64,000 bases of DNA, taken from Hirudinaria manillensis (taxonomy: Eukaryota > Annelida > Clitellata > Hirudinida > Hirudinidae). Location of the stretch: NCBI GenBank assembly GCA_034509925.1, contig CM067527.1, positions 8,498,001 through 8,562,000 on the forward strand, given 5' to 3'. The notes beneath the pieces were generated by a model, which was given only the letters and a program-made list of their open reading frames with translations, was not told where the DNA came from and ran no database searches. The position numbers and the translations under genes are program-made. Shown in pieces: positions 41,101 through 54,913 of this stretch. The first letter of the stretch is position 1; the number at the start of each line of letters is the position of its first letter.

Positions 41101-44100
41101 AGGAGATTTTTCCATCAAATGTGGTGAGTTTCACTTTTCCAAAAGCATCCAAAGTTTCTCTTTAGATCTTCATGCATTTCCTTGATTTGGCGTCCAACTT
41201 CTGTAATCTTTCGTTCATGGACTGCAACCCGTCTTTTCTTTCGTCAGTCATGAGTTTAATTTGTATAAGCAACTAATTTATCTCTTCGTCTGTTTCGAAT
41301 TCGTGACTGTGAATCATGGCTCTCATGGCAATCAATTGATCGAATGGTCCTTACCAGTGATCGGCAAGTCTTCCATCATGAATTTTCTTGGATGCCATTT
41401 AGGTCTAAATCCACTTCCGACATCAGTCGTCGTAAACATTTATTAACACAATTTAACTAAATAAACGAAATCCATACTTGAAGCAGACCAAAACAGCTCA
41501 ACGAAAACCCAAAGAAAAAAAAACAAAAGTACACTATGACATCAGAGTTATAACACTATATTTAAAATTAATTGGTTCCAGACTAATGGTAGGCGAGCTA
41601 AGTTAAAAACTTAAATCGTGATTTGGTTGTGTTTCAATGCGGCTGTAACATAATTTCATTGATTCATTCTAATCACAACAGTTTGACTTTGTTAAAAATA
41701 GACAGAGCAGAATTTTTCATGAAATGAAACATTAATGTAATATGTAATCATGTCATACTTGTTTTATGCTTTTGGTAACTTCTGATCCAAGAGACCATGG
41801 TTGAACTTGCTCGAACCTACATTTGGTATCTCCTAAAGCTGAATTTTTCTTGAATGTTTGTCTGAATAAATTTGGACTTTTTTTCATTAGTCTCCCCAAT
41901 GCAGATATGATGACGGATACTGCATCCAAAGTTATCCAGGCCTCCAGCTAAGATGGTTGAAATAAAGGGCATATTATATTGAAATGCATTTTGTGGTATT
42001 CAAATTTAGATGAACTTCAGCCCAACTCTCTATTTTATTAATTTGAATTTTTGAAATTTAAGATATAAGATGTACTTTTGAAGTTTGATTTTGAAATTTA
42101 AATGTTTTTTAAGCAAATGTTATCATAACAAATGTAAAATGAAAAGTTTTACAAAACGGAAATAATAATAATAATATACTTATTTAAAATCTTTTTAAAG
42201 ATCGTGACTTTCGTGAAAGTAGAAGTCACACATGCTTATATCAAGTTTCTACAACATAAACTAGCCGCCACCTTTATGACCTTTAGCCAGCCGACGCCAA
42301 TTGTTTTAATACATCCACCATTAGCGTCTAATTTGAAATTAATCCAGCCGCCGTTTAAATTCTTTATCCGTGCCGATTTCTATATCTATTTAATCTAAAA
42401 AACTAAAAATATTAAACCTTTAATATTCAAAACAATGCCTAAGCTATGCAATAACAACAGAGAAAATGTGTGTGGCTCAGTTAATAACATTTTTACACAG
42501 TAAAAGTAATGATAGTTATCGTTTTTATGCAGGGGTTCCAGTAAGCGATATTCTGAGATTTCTAGAAGGGTAAATCCCTCTAGAAAGGTTGTGGAAGAAA
42601 TATTTTCCTGTAAGACCACCAAAACTGAATGAACATCAAAGTCGTTCGCTAAGCTTTCAAGGCTCAACCAAAGACATGCAAAATAACTTAAGGCGATAAT
42701 CTGATGTATTCACGAGAATGGTTTTCTGAAATTAGTTATTAGTCAGTATAAACCACTCCTTACGGAGGCTCACAAGATCTGACTAAACTTGGAAGGAAAC
42801 TTGATCTCCAAAGGAGATGTCGAGTTTTCTTATTTAGTCCAGTTAATTTCAATTGTTATTGGCGTTATGTCCCAAAAACGGACCCCAAATGCATATAAAT
42901 GCTTTTTAAAATAATGATGGCTCAATGATGGTTTCGGCTTCCATTTCCTCTCGTGGTTCTTTTTAGAGGGGAAGCAGAACTCGCCAAAATGTATTCAAAC
43001 GACGAAAAATCAATACTGAAACTTCTGCCTATAAATGTAAATTAAGTTATGTTTTATAAATACGAAGTATAATATTTGCTCCAAAGATTTTATTTTTAAT
43101 CCTGCCGAATTTCTATATTCTCAGGTATTGTGGTAACTCAACGAAAAAGCCAGTCCCATGCAGTCACACAGATATCTCAGTATAACTTGATCTAGTGATT
43201 TTGTCATGATATCAGCCACCTGGTTCGTTGATATCTGCACATCTATATGTCAACAGTTCCGTCCAGGGTCCAGACAAACAAATTCATTATGGCATTATGT
43301 TTCTTTCGTCGATGAAACTGGGTTCTGAGCCAGTTTGACTGCTGCACTGTTATCAACTTGCAGGACAGGCATACACTTCAATTGAACCTGTAGGGATCTA
43401 AACAGCCGTTACAACCAAATCACTTCCTTGACTGCTTCAGTTGCAGCAATGATTTCAGCTTCAGTGGTTGATGTTGCAATAGTAGCTTGTCGTTGACTGA
43501 ACCAAGAAATTATGCCTCCTGCATACATCACTACAACACCTGAAGATGAACGTCCAGTTACTTTACAACCTCCGTAGTCGGGGTCACTGTAGCATTCTAG
43601 AATACCCTTCTTGAGGTCTGCCTGGTATGAAATGCTCTGGTTTACTGTCCCTGCAATGTATCTAAGAACTCTTTTTCTTGAAATACAACATCTCTTAAGA
43701 AAAGTAATAATCATCTCATAATAATTTTCCACTGTTCCTTCAGCCATACCCGATAGCGTTAATCACCATTATAGCCTTTACTCGCTTTCTTATCCATCTT
43801 TTGTCGTCGTTGGTCAGGTATGTGAACATAACAAGCAGAATCAACAATACGTAGGTGACTGATCCTAGGTTTCTTACCTGTCCAAACTTCTCATGGACTC
43901 ACACCATCTGTTGATGACTTGCCTGTTCGGTTCAGAATGTAGACAGCTGTATAACACAATTCTGTCCATATGGCCACTGGAAATTCAGCTTCTGAATTTG
44001 AGTATTTTAATGTGCGAGCCATTTCTACTATTGTGCGGATTTCACGTTCACTACCACCGTTTTGCTGAGGTATGTACGGTGATGTCAGTCTTTGCGTGAT

Positions 44101-47100
44101 TCTATGGCTGCGAAGAATATTTCGAACTTCGTCGTTATCGAATTCACCCTCCATTGTCACTCAGAAATTCTTTCACATTGTGGCCTTGACAGTTTTGATG
44201 TAGCCAGAACCTCCTGAAGTGCCTGCCTGACTTCAGCTTTTTGTCTGATAAACGTGATGAATCTCATTTTACTGAAATGATCTTTGAAGACAACAAAATA
44301 ATAGTTTTCTGTTAAATGATTCTCCACTGAAAGGACCACAGACATCTGCTGATAGGAGTTCACCTGGTTTACTGGTGGCATTCCTTCTTCCAAACTTTAA
44401 TCTATGAGCCTTTCCACAGATGCAAAGTTCACATATCTCTGTATCAAGCTGAACATTGATGTTCAATTCTCTCTTTAGAAGATATTTTATATGATGTTTG
44501 TCTTGGTGTCCAAATCGTTCATGATACAATTGAAGTAGTGAACATTCACTGACTAGGTTTACCTCGGCTGGAGTTTCAGGACTTATTGCTATCAGTCCCG
44601 CTTCGTATAAGGTACCATTTAACTGTCTTGTCCCTTGAATAACTATTTTGCCCTGAATTCTTAAGCAACACTTTGTGGCAGTTGATTGAAACTTGCTCTG
44701 TAAATTTTTGTCTTGAGCAGCTAGAACTGAGAAGAGATTTCTACTCAAACTCGGAACATACCAGACATCTGACAAGGTTAGTTCCTGTTGCTTATTGGCT
44801 GTTGTGGCCAAAATTTTCACTGCGCCTTTACCTACAGCAGCAAGAACCTCTTTTCCTGCAGTTTGTACCGTTTGTGGTACTGCAAACCTTTCAAAAGTTT
44901 CAAAATTGTCTGGACTATTTGTGATGTGTTTCATTGCTCCATTATCTATGAACCACTTATCATGAGTCTTTGCAGTAGATGGCTCGAAGGTTGATGAGCA
45001 CAATACTGCATTCAACGTCTCACCATGACTTGTTCTGGATGATGCTTGTTGTATCTTGAATTACTTGCTAAATAATTAAGGACTACTTTGGGGATCGGAG
45101 ATACTAAGCTATTTTATTACCAAGAATGTGTCAGTGCACTAACCTCAAAAAGATTCTGAATATTATCGTAATAAACTTAAGTAATAATAAATTCTTACAA
45201 TATTATTACATTATCCACAACACCTCCCCCTCATATATAATTATAGATCTTGCTTGCGTCGATCACGAGACGCTTAGGTGGACCGCGATGGCGTGTGGAT
45301 CTTTTTACTGGTTTTGGCATTGCGTCTTCTTGGGAGTGTTCCTCTACCATCGACTTGCCTCTGTCGAATGGACAACACCATTCCCTTTGTCTTGCTGACT
45401 TTTCAATTGGTCCTTCCTTATTATCAGCATGCCTCTTCCTTCTTGACACGGACTTCCCTCTGTTTCTCCTCCCATCATCGTATTTGTCGGATCCGCATCT
45501 GTCATGGTTTCTTGATCTCGATCCACTCCTGTATCGTCTGTGACAACCTCTTGACCCTGATCCTCTACCATCACTCGGAGAAGGTGAGAGAGATAGAGTA
45601 CATGAATGGCAATTCCTTCGTTTGTCCCCATTTTTACTGATTGAATCGCCCTGTTCATGGACTGAGTGTCATATCTGTCTTTAACTCTCTCTCTTTCAAA
45701 CATGCACAACTGAGTAACTAGTTCATCTAATGATTTCTTTTCATCACTTAGCATTAGCCAACTTGACTTGAAGGTTTAGAAACTGCTTGGCAGGATATGC
45801 ATCACTTTGCATACGAGCAACATCTCTGGTAGTTTCCTTTCTACTGCTTCTTGAAGACCACTATTTAGCTCGTTCTACAGTGAAACATCCACATTTGTTA
45901 TCCAGCCAAAACTGAAAAACTCACTGCAAATTTGAAAAAGCTGGTCTCTGGCTGATGCCTCAAAATTTCATCTTAGCTCCTCCCAGGCTTCTCTTGCAGT
46001 ATCCATTATTTTCTGATAAGTGCCTTCTGAGACAGCATTGGCTATAACTGATTTGACATAACTGCTAGCTTTTCTGAAATTATCCGATGAAGTTATTTCT
46101 TTGTGAGCCTTTCTTTGTTATTCTGTTGGATTTTCTGCTAGTTCTGGTCTTAGTAGCTTGCCATCAATAACGTCAACTGCACCTTCGTGATAGGCGATGT
46201 AGTCTCGAATTCGACGCTTCCACATCGGCCAATCAGTTGTGCAACTCAATGGCTTAATATTTATTCCCATCGATTCCATTGAACGTTAACTAAAATAGCA
46301 CTACCATTATTAGAAACTAACCTCAGAAACGTTTAACTAAGCGCTCGGGGAGCTCTGATCCAATAACCTATTGTGGTATGTGGTAACAACGAAAAAGCCT
46401 GCGCTTCTTTATTACCGTTAAAAAGACGCCAAACACAAAGACAACTTAAAGACTACCAACAGCGAATGTCAAACAAAAAATATTCAAACACATTCAACAT
46501 CAGGCAGCAACTAAACAAAATTAAGCACTTATTTCAGTTTTTGTTTGGCATAAAAGCATGTTTTAATACATTTTTATTTTACTCTTTACTAAAAAGTCTC
46601 AATAAATGTTGTAAAAAAAATATGTCACAATATGCAATTAACGCTATTGGTAAGCAATTCGAAATGAATCAACTATGGACAAGTATAATCACTAGTGATC
46701 GACCGGGGACCCCGGCCCTAGCAAAAATTAGCAGAAATTTAGCCGGGGAGTTAAAAAAAATTCAAATTCGATTTGTTGAGAAAGTTTATTCATCATCTGA
46801 TAAACATTCATAAAATCTGTCATCGGAGTTATGAAATCAGCTGGGTGGCTGGCAAAGAATTAGAGCATTTTAAGTTAAACTTAAGAAACTTGCAGTGTCT
46901 CAACATTTTTTGCAAAAGCCTAATTCCTTCTTTTGAATGGACTGCGCTTTTCACTGTCACTTGAACTGGGAGGTGGGCTTATTTATTCTTACCAGGGCTG
47001 TCAAGGCTGGCAGATCGCTTCGACAAACCTTCCAAAAGGTGAGAGGATCATCGGAGATATTTAACCGTTTCTTTGAAAGACAGACCTCCAACTCCCTCTT

Positions 47101-50100
47101 TTTACGTGTATTTTACAAACCGTCTTCCCTCAAACCTTCATCCCATAAATCATGATCCCGCTTCCATGTCCTTCCTTAATGTTAAAGAAACTCTGTACAT
47201 ATCTGGATAAATAAACTCAATATTTCTGATAATATAGTTACCTCGACAGCACCATTTTTCCTCTCCCTGAAGAGCATTGACCTTGTCGCAAGGCATCATG
47301 AAAATCAGTTTACTCTTACCCTTTTCTGCATGAAACTTATTTTGAAATCCTGCGGCGTTACACCTTGGATCTGACAAAGTTGCCAGAGCTGTCAAAAGAT
47401 TTTGTATGTATCGGGAAAATGATCTACGACATCCGCCCTTTTTACATGTCTAAACTCACCAGTGGTGAGTCACTACTTTTATAAACGAATTTCTTAAACA
47501 TAAAAAGCTCTTACATCGTAAAGAAATAATAACGCCCACGTCTCCAGCAACGTCACTAAAATTTCTCCAATACAACATCTTTAGCCCTTACTATTATTAT
47601 CCACAGCGTAATTGTTGTGTACATAAAGAGGCGGAGCTTAAGCAAACTGCGCTGTGATTGGCTAAGTATATTGTTTATATTTACCTCTTGAACTTGGAAA
47701 TATTACATAGTATAGATATCGTGTTGGACATCTGCATCAGTGAAACAACTTGTAGATAGTAGTTGCCTTCCTGCTCTACGACATGCAGAGAGATATTTCC
47801 TCACACACAGAAGATATCGCTTCCAGTCCATTGAACAGATTCAGCATTGACAGAAAATATCTCGACATCCTTGTTTCTAATTTTTTCATATACCATATAA
47901 GGCTTTGTAAATCTTCCGAATGCGCCACTTACAAACCTGCCAATGTAGTACTTCACTTTTAACTTATCCTGTATCACAACAATGTAATCCAGCAAGGCCA
48001 GAGTATTGTATGCTTTCAGCCTGGAGAGCACAATGCTCTCACTTGTCCTTAATGACACGGAATGTTGCCTCGGAATAATTATTTGTGTCATGACCTCGAT
48101 ACTATCCATGCTTTCATTGCTGTTTCCACCTTTTCCAAATTCATATTCAAACATTGTTGGCAAACATTTTTGAATATCCTTTATTGTCAACAGTATTACG
48201 TTTATTTAAAGCAAATGTTTTTAAGTTTTCGACAGTGTTGATCATGATTGTTATATAAAAACAAATTGACTGAGTGTATGGTTCACAGGTTTTTTACAGC
48301 TTTATGTCCTTGGGGTACTTTGGCTGCCTTAAGCGGCTGCCTCTTCTTCTCCAAGTAAACAATGCACATAGCCAATCATAGCACAATTTACGTAAGCTGC
48401 GCCTCCTGTCTATTTTATTATACAAAAAGGGCAATTACGCACCCCGGCACGTCATCCCAGGTAGATCACTTTTCATCAGTTATGAGCTTCTGTGGCTATA
48501 ACATTATGGTTGTATGTATAGTTGACAAAAAAGTGTACATATCGTAACCAATAATAGCTTGAGAGGAAAATTAATTAAATGAACTAAAATAGGTCGCAAG
48601 TTTGCAAAAAAAAATTGCACATTGCTATATGCACCACTTTTCACATTTTGCCCCCTTTTTTATTTGAGTAATCTAAAACCATGTGGGTCTTTAAGGTTTA
48701 CTGGTTCCAAATTCGCTTTTAATAAAAATTCTTTCAAAAACTAAAAACCACACTAGCTGGTTGAAGTGTTGCAACCCGCCCCAATTCCGTTTAGAATGCA
48801 CCGGCTCTTCAGATGGGTTGCAAAAATATTAAAACTATTTCTGTGTTTAACTTTTAACTATGCGTGGGGGTTGCTTGCGAATCAAGTATATTCCAATGGC
48901 AAACAATATTCTATGACCTTGGAATTGCAAAAAACTGACTGAGGCGCAGATAACTGTTAGACAGTTAAGCTGAAACCCTTCTTGGAAACAATGAAAGATC
49001 GAAATCAGGAAGTAGTTTATAAAAAAAAAGGTGACAAAATATATTATTGAATTTATTTATTTTAAACCTTTGTTCTAACCAGCAAATAAAGATTTTTTAG
49101 CTCCCAAACAAGAGTCACTGACTTTCACCTTTACCTTATTTTCAGGTTTTCCCTAAATTGCAAAATATAGTTGCCTGAAATTAATGTCTCCTACTAGCTA
49201 ATGAATGTCTACATATCATATTAATAACAGGTATATATATGACTTGTATCAACAAAGTTATGGTTAAAAAACTTCGGTGTCCCAACCTTAAGACAGGCTT
49301 ACCGGATTAATAGGTGTAATTGTGTAGGTAATACGACTGACATTAGCCTATCACATTCTGAAAATTGCATATTAAAGTTTTCTAACTAAATTTCTTAATT
49401 TATAATTTTGTCCATCTTCCTATTAATGTTTATATTTTTTTCCATTACGCCTAATAAAATGAAGCTTCAACTTGAATTTTATCATACCTAACACTGGTCA
49501 GTTTGTCTTCGGAGCTTCTACGATTATTTATGGAACATAAAATAAAAGCAGCGCAATAAAAAAAAAAATTAGATTTAGTATACAAACCTTAATAGGATAG
49601 TCACTTCCAGGCCAATTTACTTGACCCAATTTAGACCAATTTCTTTGAAAATTCTTAGTGCCGACATCATTCGGATTAACAAGTCTGAATCCCGTAAAAT
49701 TTACGCCACCATATTTAAATTCTTTCAAGTCTATTTCACTAATTCTCTGTTTAAATATTTCATTATTTTTTTATGATATATTTTAATATATATACATATG
49801 TTAAATGTTCCAAATATTTTATATATGTCACAATATTTATTCATAAAATTTTTAATATATAGTAAACCCTCTGATATCGCCGTTCTACTCTTCGCGGTCA
49901 ATTTTGAGATTTTTTACGGTCACAACATGAGTCTTTTTTGTTATATTTAAAGAGATAACGAGCTTTCGTAGAGGAGCATTGTGATCGCAAAAGCTTCATA
50001 TGCACACCTAGCATTTTAGGGGTACAGATCTCTTAGCATCAACTTCCTCCATCCTTTTAAGCCACCCAAACTTTCTGCACCTTAGAAAATGTCTTGCATT

Positions 50101-53100
50101 AAATTCAAATGTTAAAAGTACAGTGTTCACAGAAACCAGGAGGATATCCCATAATTTCCTCAAAACTCGCTAGCTATAAGTCTAATATTATTCAATTCTA
50201 TATTATGTCATGTTATTGGTCTCAAAACATTCTGTTAAATTGCAATTAAGTTGGGTGGTTGGAACTTGGGAAATATGTAATGTAATAATCTGCCAAGAGT
50301 CACGAAAATATCTGTTTGTTAGGATCAATAAAACACGAAATTTGTGTTAGTTACGCAAAAAAATAAATTTATGCAATTAACAATAGTTTACTCAATGAAT
50401 GTAAAAAAAAAACATTTTATAAAATCATTATTTTATAAATGGCTGGAGGGAAAATATTTTTGACGAGGAGAGAAGACAGTCCTCAAAACGAATAAATTAT
50501 TCGCTCAGAAAGAGCTCATTCCATTCAAGAATGTCAATTCCTGAAGAATATTGAACAACAATAACAAGGGTCCCAAAAAAATTTTTGTCAGCAGAGATTC
50601 CTTATAAGAAAGGCTTCAACAGGCAAATTTTCCGCAAATCAAATTAGAAATGAAATGAATTTAAGTGTTTGTAAAAGTACAGTGTTAGATTGTTTTGAAA
50701 TTCAGTGGGTTTTTTTTTATCATCACAAGTTGTCACGAGTGGAATGGGCTAAAACCTTGCTTTCCAACAGGTATTTCCAGAGTTATTCAGGTAATGTTAT
50801 TCAGATAAGATTAACATAGGAATTAATTTAACTTTGATGGCCTCTAATATTACTAGCACGACCTCAGGTTACAAAAGCAAGCTTTTTTCCAGGAATAACC
50901 GAATTGGCCTTTTTATATGGAAGACAAATTAAATCAAAGTGTTAGAAGAGCATTTCCTCCTCTAAAGGAATCTTACCATGAAAAAAATTTGTTTTCCAAG
51001 ATAATGCGACAATACGCACTTCCAAGTTAACGAAAGAAGTTTTTCAGAACATAAATTTTAAAGTTATGAATTGGACATCCTTTTCGCCAGACTTGAACAC
51101 TGTTAAAAACGTCTAGGGAATGTTGCAAAGTGTGATTTACAACAATGGATGTCAGTTCCATTCCAAATCTGAGCTGGAAAATGCAGTTAGAGAAGCCTGG
51201 AAAGAACCGTATGGTAATTTAATAAGGTGAATCAATCATGAATGATTGACAGATGTTTTAAAGTTATTAAGAATAAAGGAAATATTATTTCTTATTAAAC
51301 AACATTTTTCATATTTTACATTAATTTTAACAATTTCTTTTAAAGATGTTTCAAAGTCTCTTTCATGGTTTTTGGGTGCATCGAAATCCCGTTTGTGAAA
51401 TTCTAAAATAATGCTCCAAAATATTCCATCAAAAATTTCCAGAATAATCATAGATATAATAATAGACAATATGTGATAAATGTGATAAATTTTCTTCAAA
51501 ATCAAATTTTTAATTCGTAAGTTAATGCAGAATTATGGGGTGTCCCGTGGGTTTTGTGTTCACTGTAAATCATTAACAATTGTTAATGCCGAGAAGGTTA
51601 AACTCGTAGACATAGTAAAGAGAAACTATGCAGCTTTAAGCAGCCATTATGAGTTCAATGAAATCTATTTTATATAAATTAGATCGGTACGGAACAACGA
51701 ACAAGGCTAACGTTATCAGATTATTCGATTCAGATAATTAGATTAGTAGATGTAAACAGATGTGAGCAATAAGCAGTGTAAATAAAAGACTTTTGCCTCA
51801 CGGATTTTCGGACACTCCAAAAATTATCTTATTTATATATACATTAACGTGCCGGACCACGTGATCAGAATCCTCCAAGAGTACTTCGACGGGTTCGAGA
51901 TGAGGTTTACGACAGGACAGTTCACTACAGACTGGGTTCGGTTGCAAGTGGGTATCGCCATGGGTTGTGCCATTTCACCCGCCTTTTCGTGCTGGCTATG
52001 CAGGTCATCCTCAGCACAGCTGGCCCGAACATTCCGGAGGTTAGAATCGGCAAGGGACTGACCATGCTACCAATCAAGGCCTTTATGGATGATACCACTC
52101 TCGTCACGAATAGGAAACAGGTCATGCAAGGGGCCCTGGACAGGCTAAATGACATGCTTGGGCGGTGCAGAATGGCATTCAAGCCCGCGAAATCTAGAAG
52201 CCTCGTCCTCACCAGAGGCAAAATTCGCGAGGATGTGGTCTTCTCAGTGGCAGGGCAGAGAGTACCAACGGTGGCGGAAGAACCCGTGAAAAGCCTAGGA
52301 AAGGTATTTGACGAAAGCCTGACCGACAAATGCCAGGAAAAAGCCATCTAAAGGCTCGCCCAGGAAGGAATGGAAGCAATCGACAAAGTCCCTCTGCCAG
52401 AAAAATTCAAGGTGTGGCTGTCTCAGTTTGTTCTGCTTCCAAGACTCCTATGGTCTCTAACCATCTATGAGATCGACCTGTCTTCCGTCGAAAGGAAAGG
52501 AGCTACAGCCGGAGAGTAAGATTATGGCTGGGTTTTCCGCCGGGACTGTCGTCGGTTGCTCTCTACAGCAAGAGCGCAAAACTGCGCCTTCCGTTGCGAT
52601 CCATCGTCGAAGAATACAAGATTGGAAAGATCCGAACGCAGCTGATGATGAACAACTCCGCGGATACATCAATCCGGGAAGTTGCGCCGCTGCTGAGATC
52701 AGGAAGAAAGTTCAAGGCCCAGGAGGAGATCACCAAGTCGGAAGAAGCCCTGAAGTTCGAAGAGATAAGAGGTCCGGTGCAAAGCGACCGTCACGGCGTG
52801 GGGTGGAACCATTTCACAAGATGGTCGAAGGCGAGCTCTCCACTTAGAGCTACGATGGTGATCCAGGAAAGGAGGAGGGAAATTGAGAGCGAGCGAATAG
52901 CCAAGGCAGTTCAGCAGTCCCAACAAGGGCAATGGACCACGTGAGAAGAAGTCCTCCAGAGATCGATAACGTGGCAGGAAATATGGAATATGTCCCTATT
53001 CAGGCTGGCCTTCGTTGTTCGCGCGGTCTATGAAGTGCTGCCCTCACGCGACAACCTACAACGATGGAGGATGGCACAGAACATTGAGTGCTCGCTCTGT

Positions 53101-54871
53101 GGAGAAAGACAGACACTCCGTCACGTACTGTCTGGGTGCAGTTACGCCCTGGCGCATGGCCGCTTTACATGGCGTCACAATCAAGTTCTGCTGGCCGTAA
53201 CCGAAGCCATCAAGAGAGCCTGCTCCAGCGCCAACGCAAGAGAATCGGTTCCACAGAGAGCGACATACTTCCTACGAGAGGGCGCCTCCCAGTTCGCAAA
53301 GAACAGATGTGCGTCAAAAAGGAGCCACCTCCTCGAGATTGCCAACGACTGGGAGATAGCGGCAGATATCGCAGGGTTGAGGCACTATCCCCAGGTGCTA
53401 GCAGAAAGTGGGAAAAGGCCGGTCATCAACGAAGGCAGATGCACTCGTCCTGGCAGAGTTGACAGTGCTCTGGGAAGATAGAATGGATCTTAGCAACAGT
53501 CTGAAGGAGGAAAAATACCTGGACCTAACGATGGACCTCAGACAGAAGGGGTACAGGGTTTGGTTCTTCGCCATAGAGCTGGGAGCAAGGGGACTCATCG
53601 GAAAGTCTACCTACACGTTCCTGCGAGAGGTCGGCCTAACCAGTAGCGCCAGGTCAAAATCCATGGCGAAGATGTCCAGGGCTGCCGAGGCGGCGCCGCA
53701 GTGGATATGGTCAAAGAGGGACGCCAGGTAGTCTCCCACGGAGAACCGGGGACAATCCATCGACCAGTTCTCAAAACTACCTCTCTGCTCGATCCGCAAC
53801 TCGAGGCGAGTGCAAAGGCAGCTGAAGGCTTTTATAGGCAACGACCGAGTCGAAAGGTCACGCGGCTGTACCAGTGGCCAAATCCATCCAATCAAAAGCA
53901 CACAAAGCTCCGCCAATTGGAAGACTCCGGGCATAGCCCCCTGAAAGGTCGGCACTAATCACAGCTATTTAAGTTGCGTACCTGAGCTCCGCTGGCAGTT
54001 CGATGTCGGTTTCGGGCGCGAGAGTTGTAGTGAGCGAGGGTTGCATGGTATGGCGATGGTCTTGATTGAGCGTCGTATTGTGGGAAGAAGAGAGAGAGAG
54101 GGGGGAAGGCAGGTGTGCAAAAGATTCGACCGACAAGAACACCCGCCTGATCAGCGGGTGTGGCCCGGCCCCGGAGAACGTCAGAGGTATAATGGGCCGA
54201 AACGTTTGCAGATGGGGCAACCTCTCTGAGGATTCTTGTCGGCGCTCGCACAGAGTATCAATTTCTTTCTACATTAACTCCACGATATTCGAGGGATTAC
54301 TATATGAAAATTTGTTTATAAGCGAATTTTATGAGTTGCATTTGCATACATTTAATGTATCAGTGATTTATGAGTTACATAATGATTTTAATCTTTAACA
54401 TACTGTTCCAGTAATGAGATAATGATATCCTGTACGGTGCATGCCCACGTTTTTTATCTAAAATCAATAAATTTTAATGGAAACTGCTTTAAATTTAAAC
54501 ATATTGCAGTATTTGTCTTTCACAATTCATAGCTTTATATGGATTTTATAAGCTTTATAAGCAGTATAATGTTTTATTAAATATTTTAATAAAATGTTTT
54601 TTTGAAAAATAGTTTATCAAATAATAAAACTCTAACTTGCTGCAAAATATGGGTTAGAACAGCATTTGAACTAAAATCAAGAACGAAGTTTTTACGAAAA
54701 TCATGGTAATTGCTATCAATGTGACGGAGTAAAGAATAACTATCACATGAATCTTTTAGCCTGACTCCTTCAATTTTAAAATTGTCGTGCTTTCTACGTT
54801 TATGCAGCTCAGAGTATATTTGTTGAAATCTCTGAAGACCTGCGACAAAATACTTAACAATCACATTCTTC

Positions 54872-54913
<42 letters not shown>

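Larger units (their letters stand above)
43110..46370 (-). mobile_element. Ty1/copia retrotransposon, copy 2 (deleted, with nested LTR element)
   Basis: Order on the minus strand: gag remains (46,290-45,670), remnant of the nested LTR element (45,666-45,047), protease to integrase (45,015-43,891), a deletion, then RNase H (43,747-43,409) and a degraded C-terminus to about 43,110. Sequence identity to copy 1 is high. GGTTATTGGATCAGAG near 46,365 is the primer-site counterpart. It lies in intron 6 of the glutamate receptor gene. Confidence 0.9.
51845..54250 (+). mobile_element. R2-like non-LTR retrotransposon, copy A (5' truncated)
   Basis: Starts inside reverse transcriptase and runs through a CCHC zinc finger and a restriction-like endonuclease to a structured 3' segment. 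It is much more GC-rich than its surroundings. Several frameshifts. 5' truncation is normal for target-primed reverse transcription. The 3' end lies about 150 bp from glutamate receptor exon 5. Confidence 0.88.

Noticed and set aside
46373-46813. 146-codon plus-strand ORF as a host gene
   Set aside because: It starts at the edge of a copia copy, has no known domain or splice context, and is Lys/Asn-rich as expected of random AT-rich DNA.
54140-54242. Hammerhead or HDV-like ribozyme in the R2-like 3' region
   Set aside because: CTGATCA and GAAAC look like hammerhead parts, but the order and pairing do not form a hammerhead: CTGATCA is the loop of a closed hairpin. An HDV-like fold also fails because no upstream strand pairs with the sequence after the hairpin.
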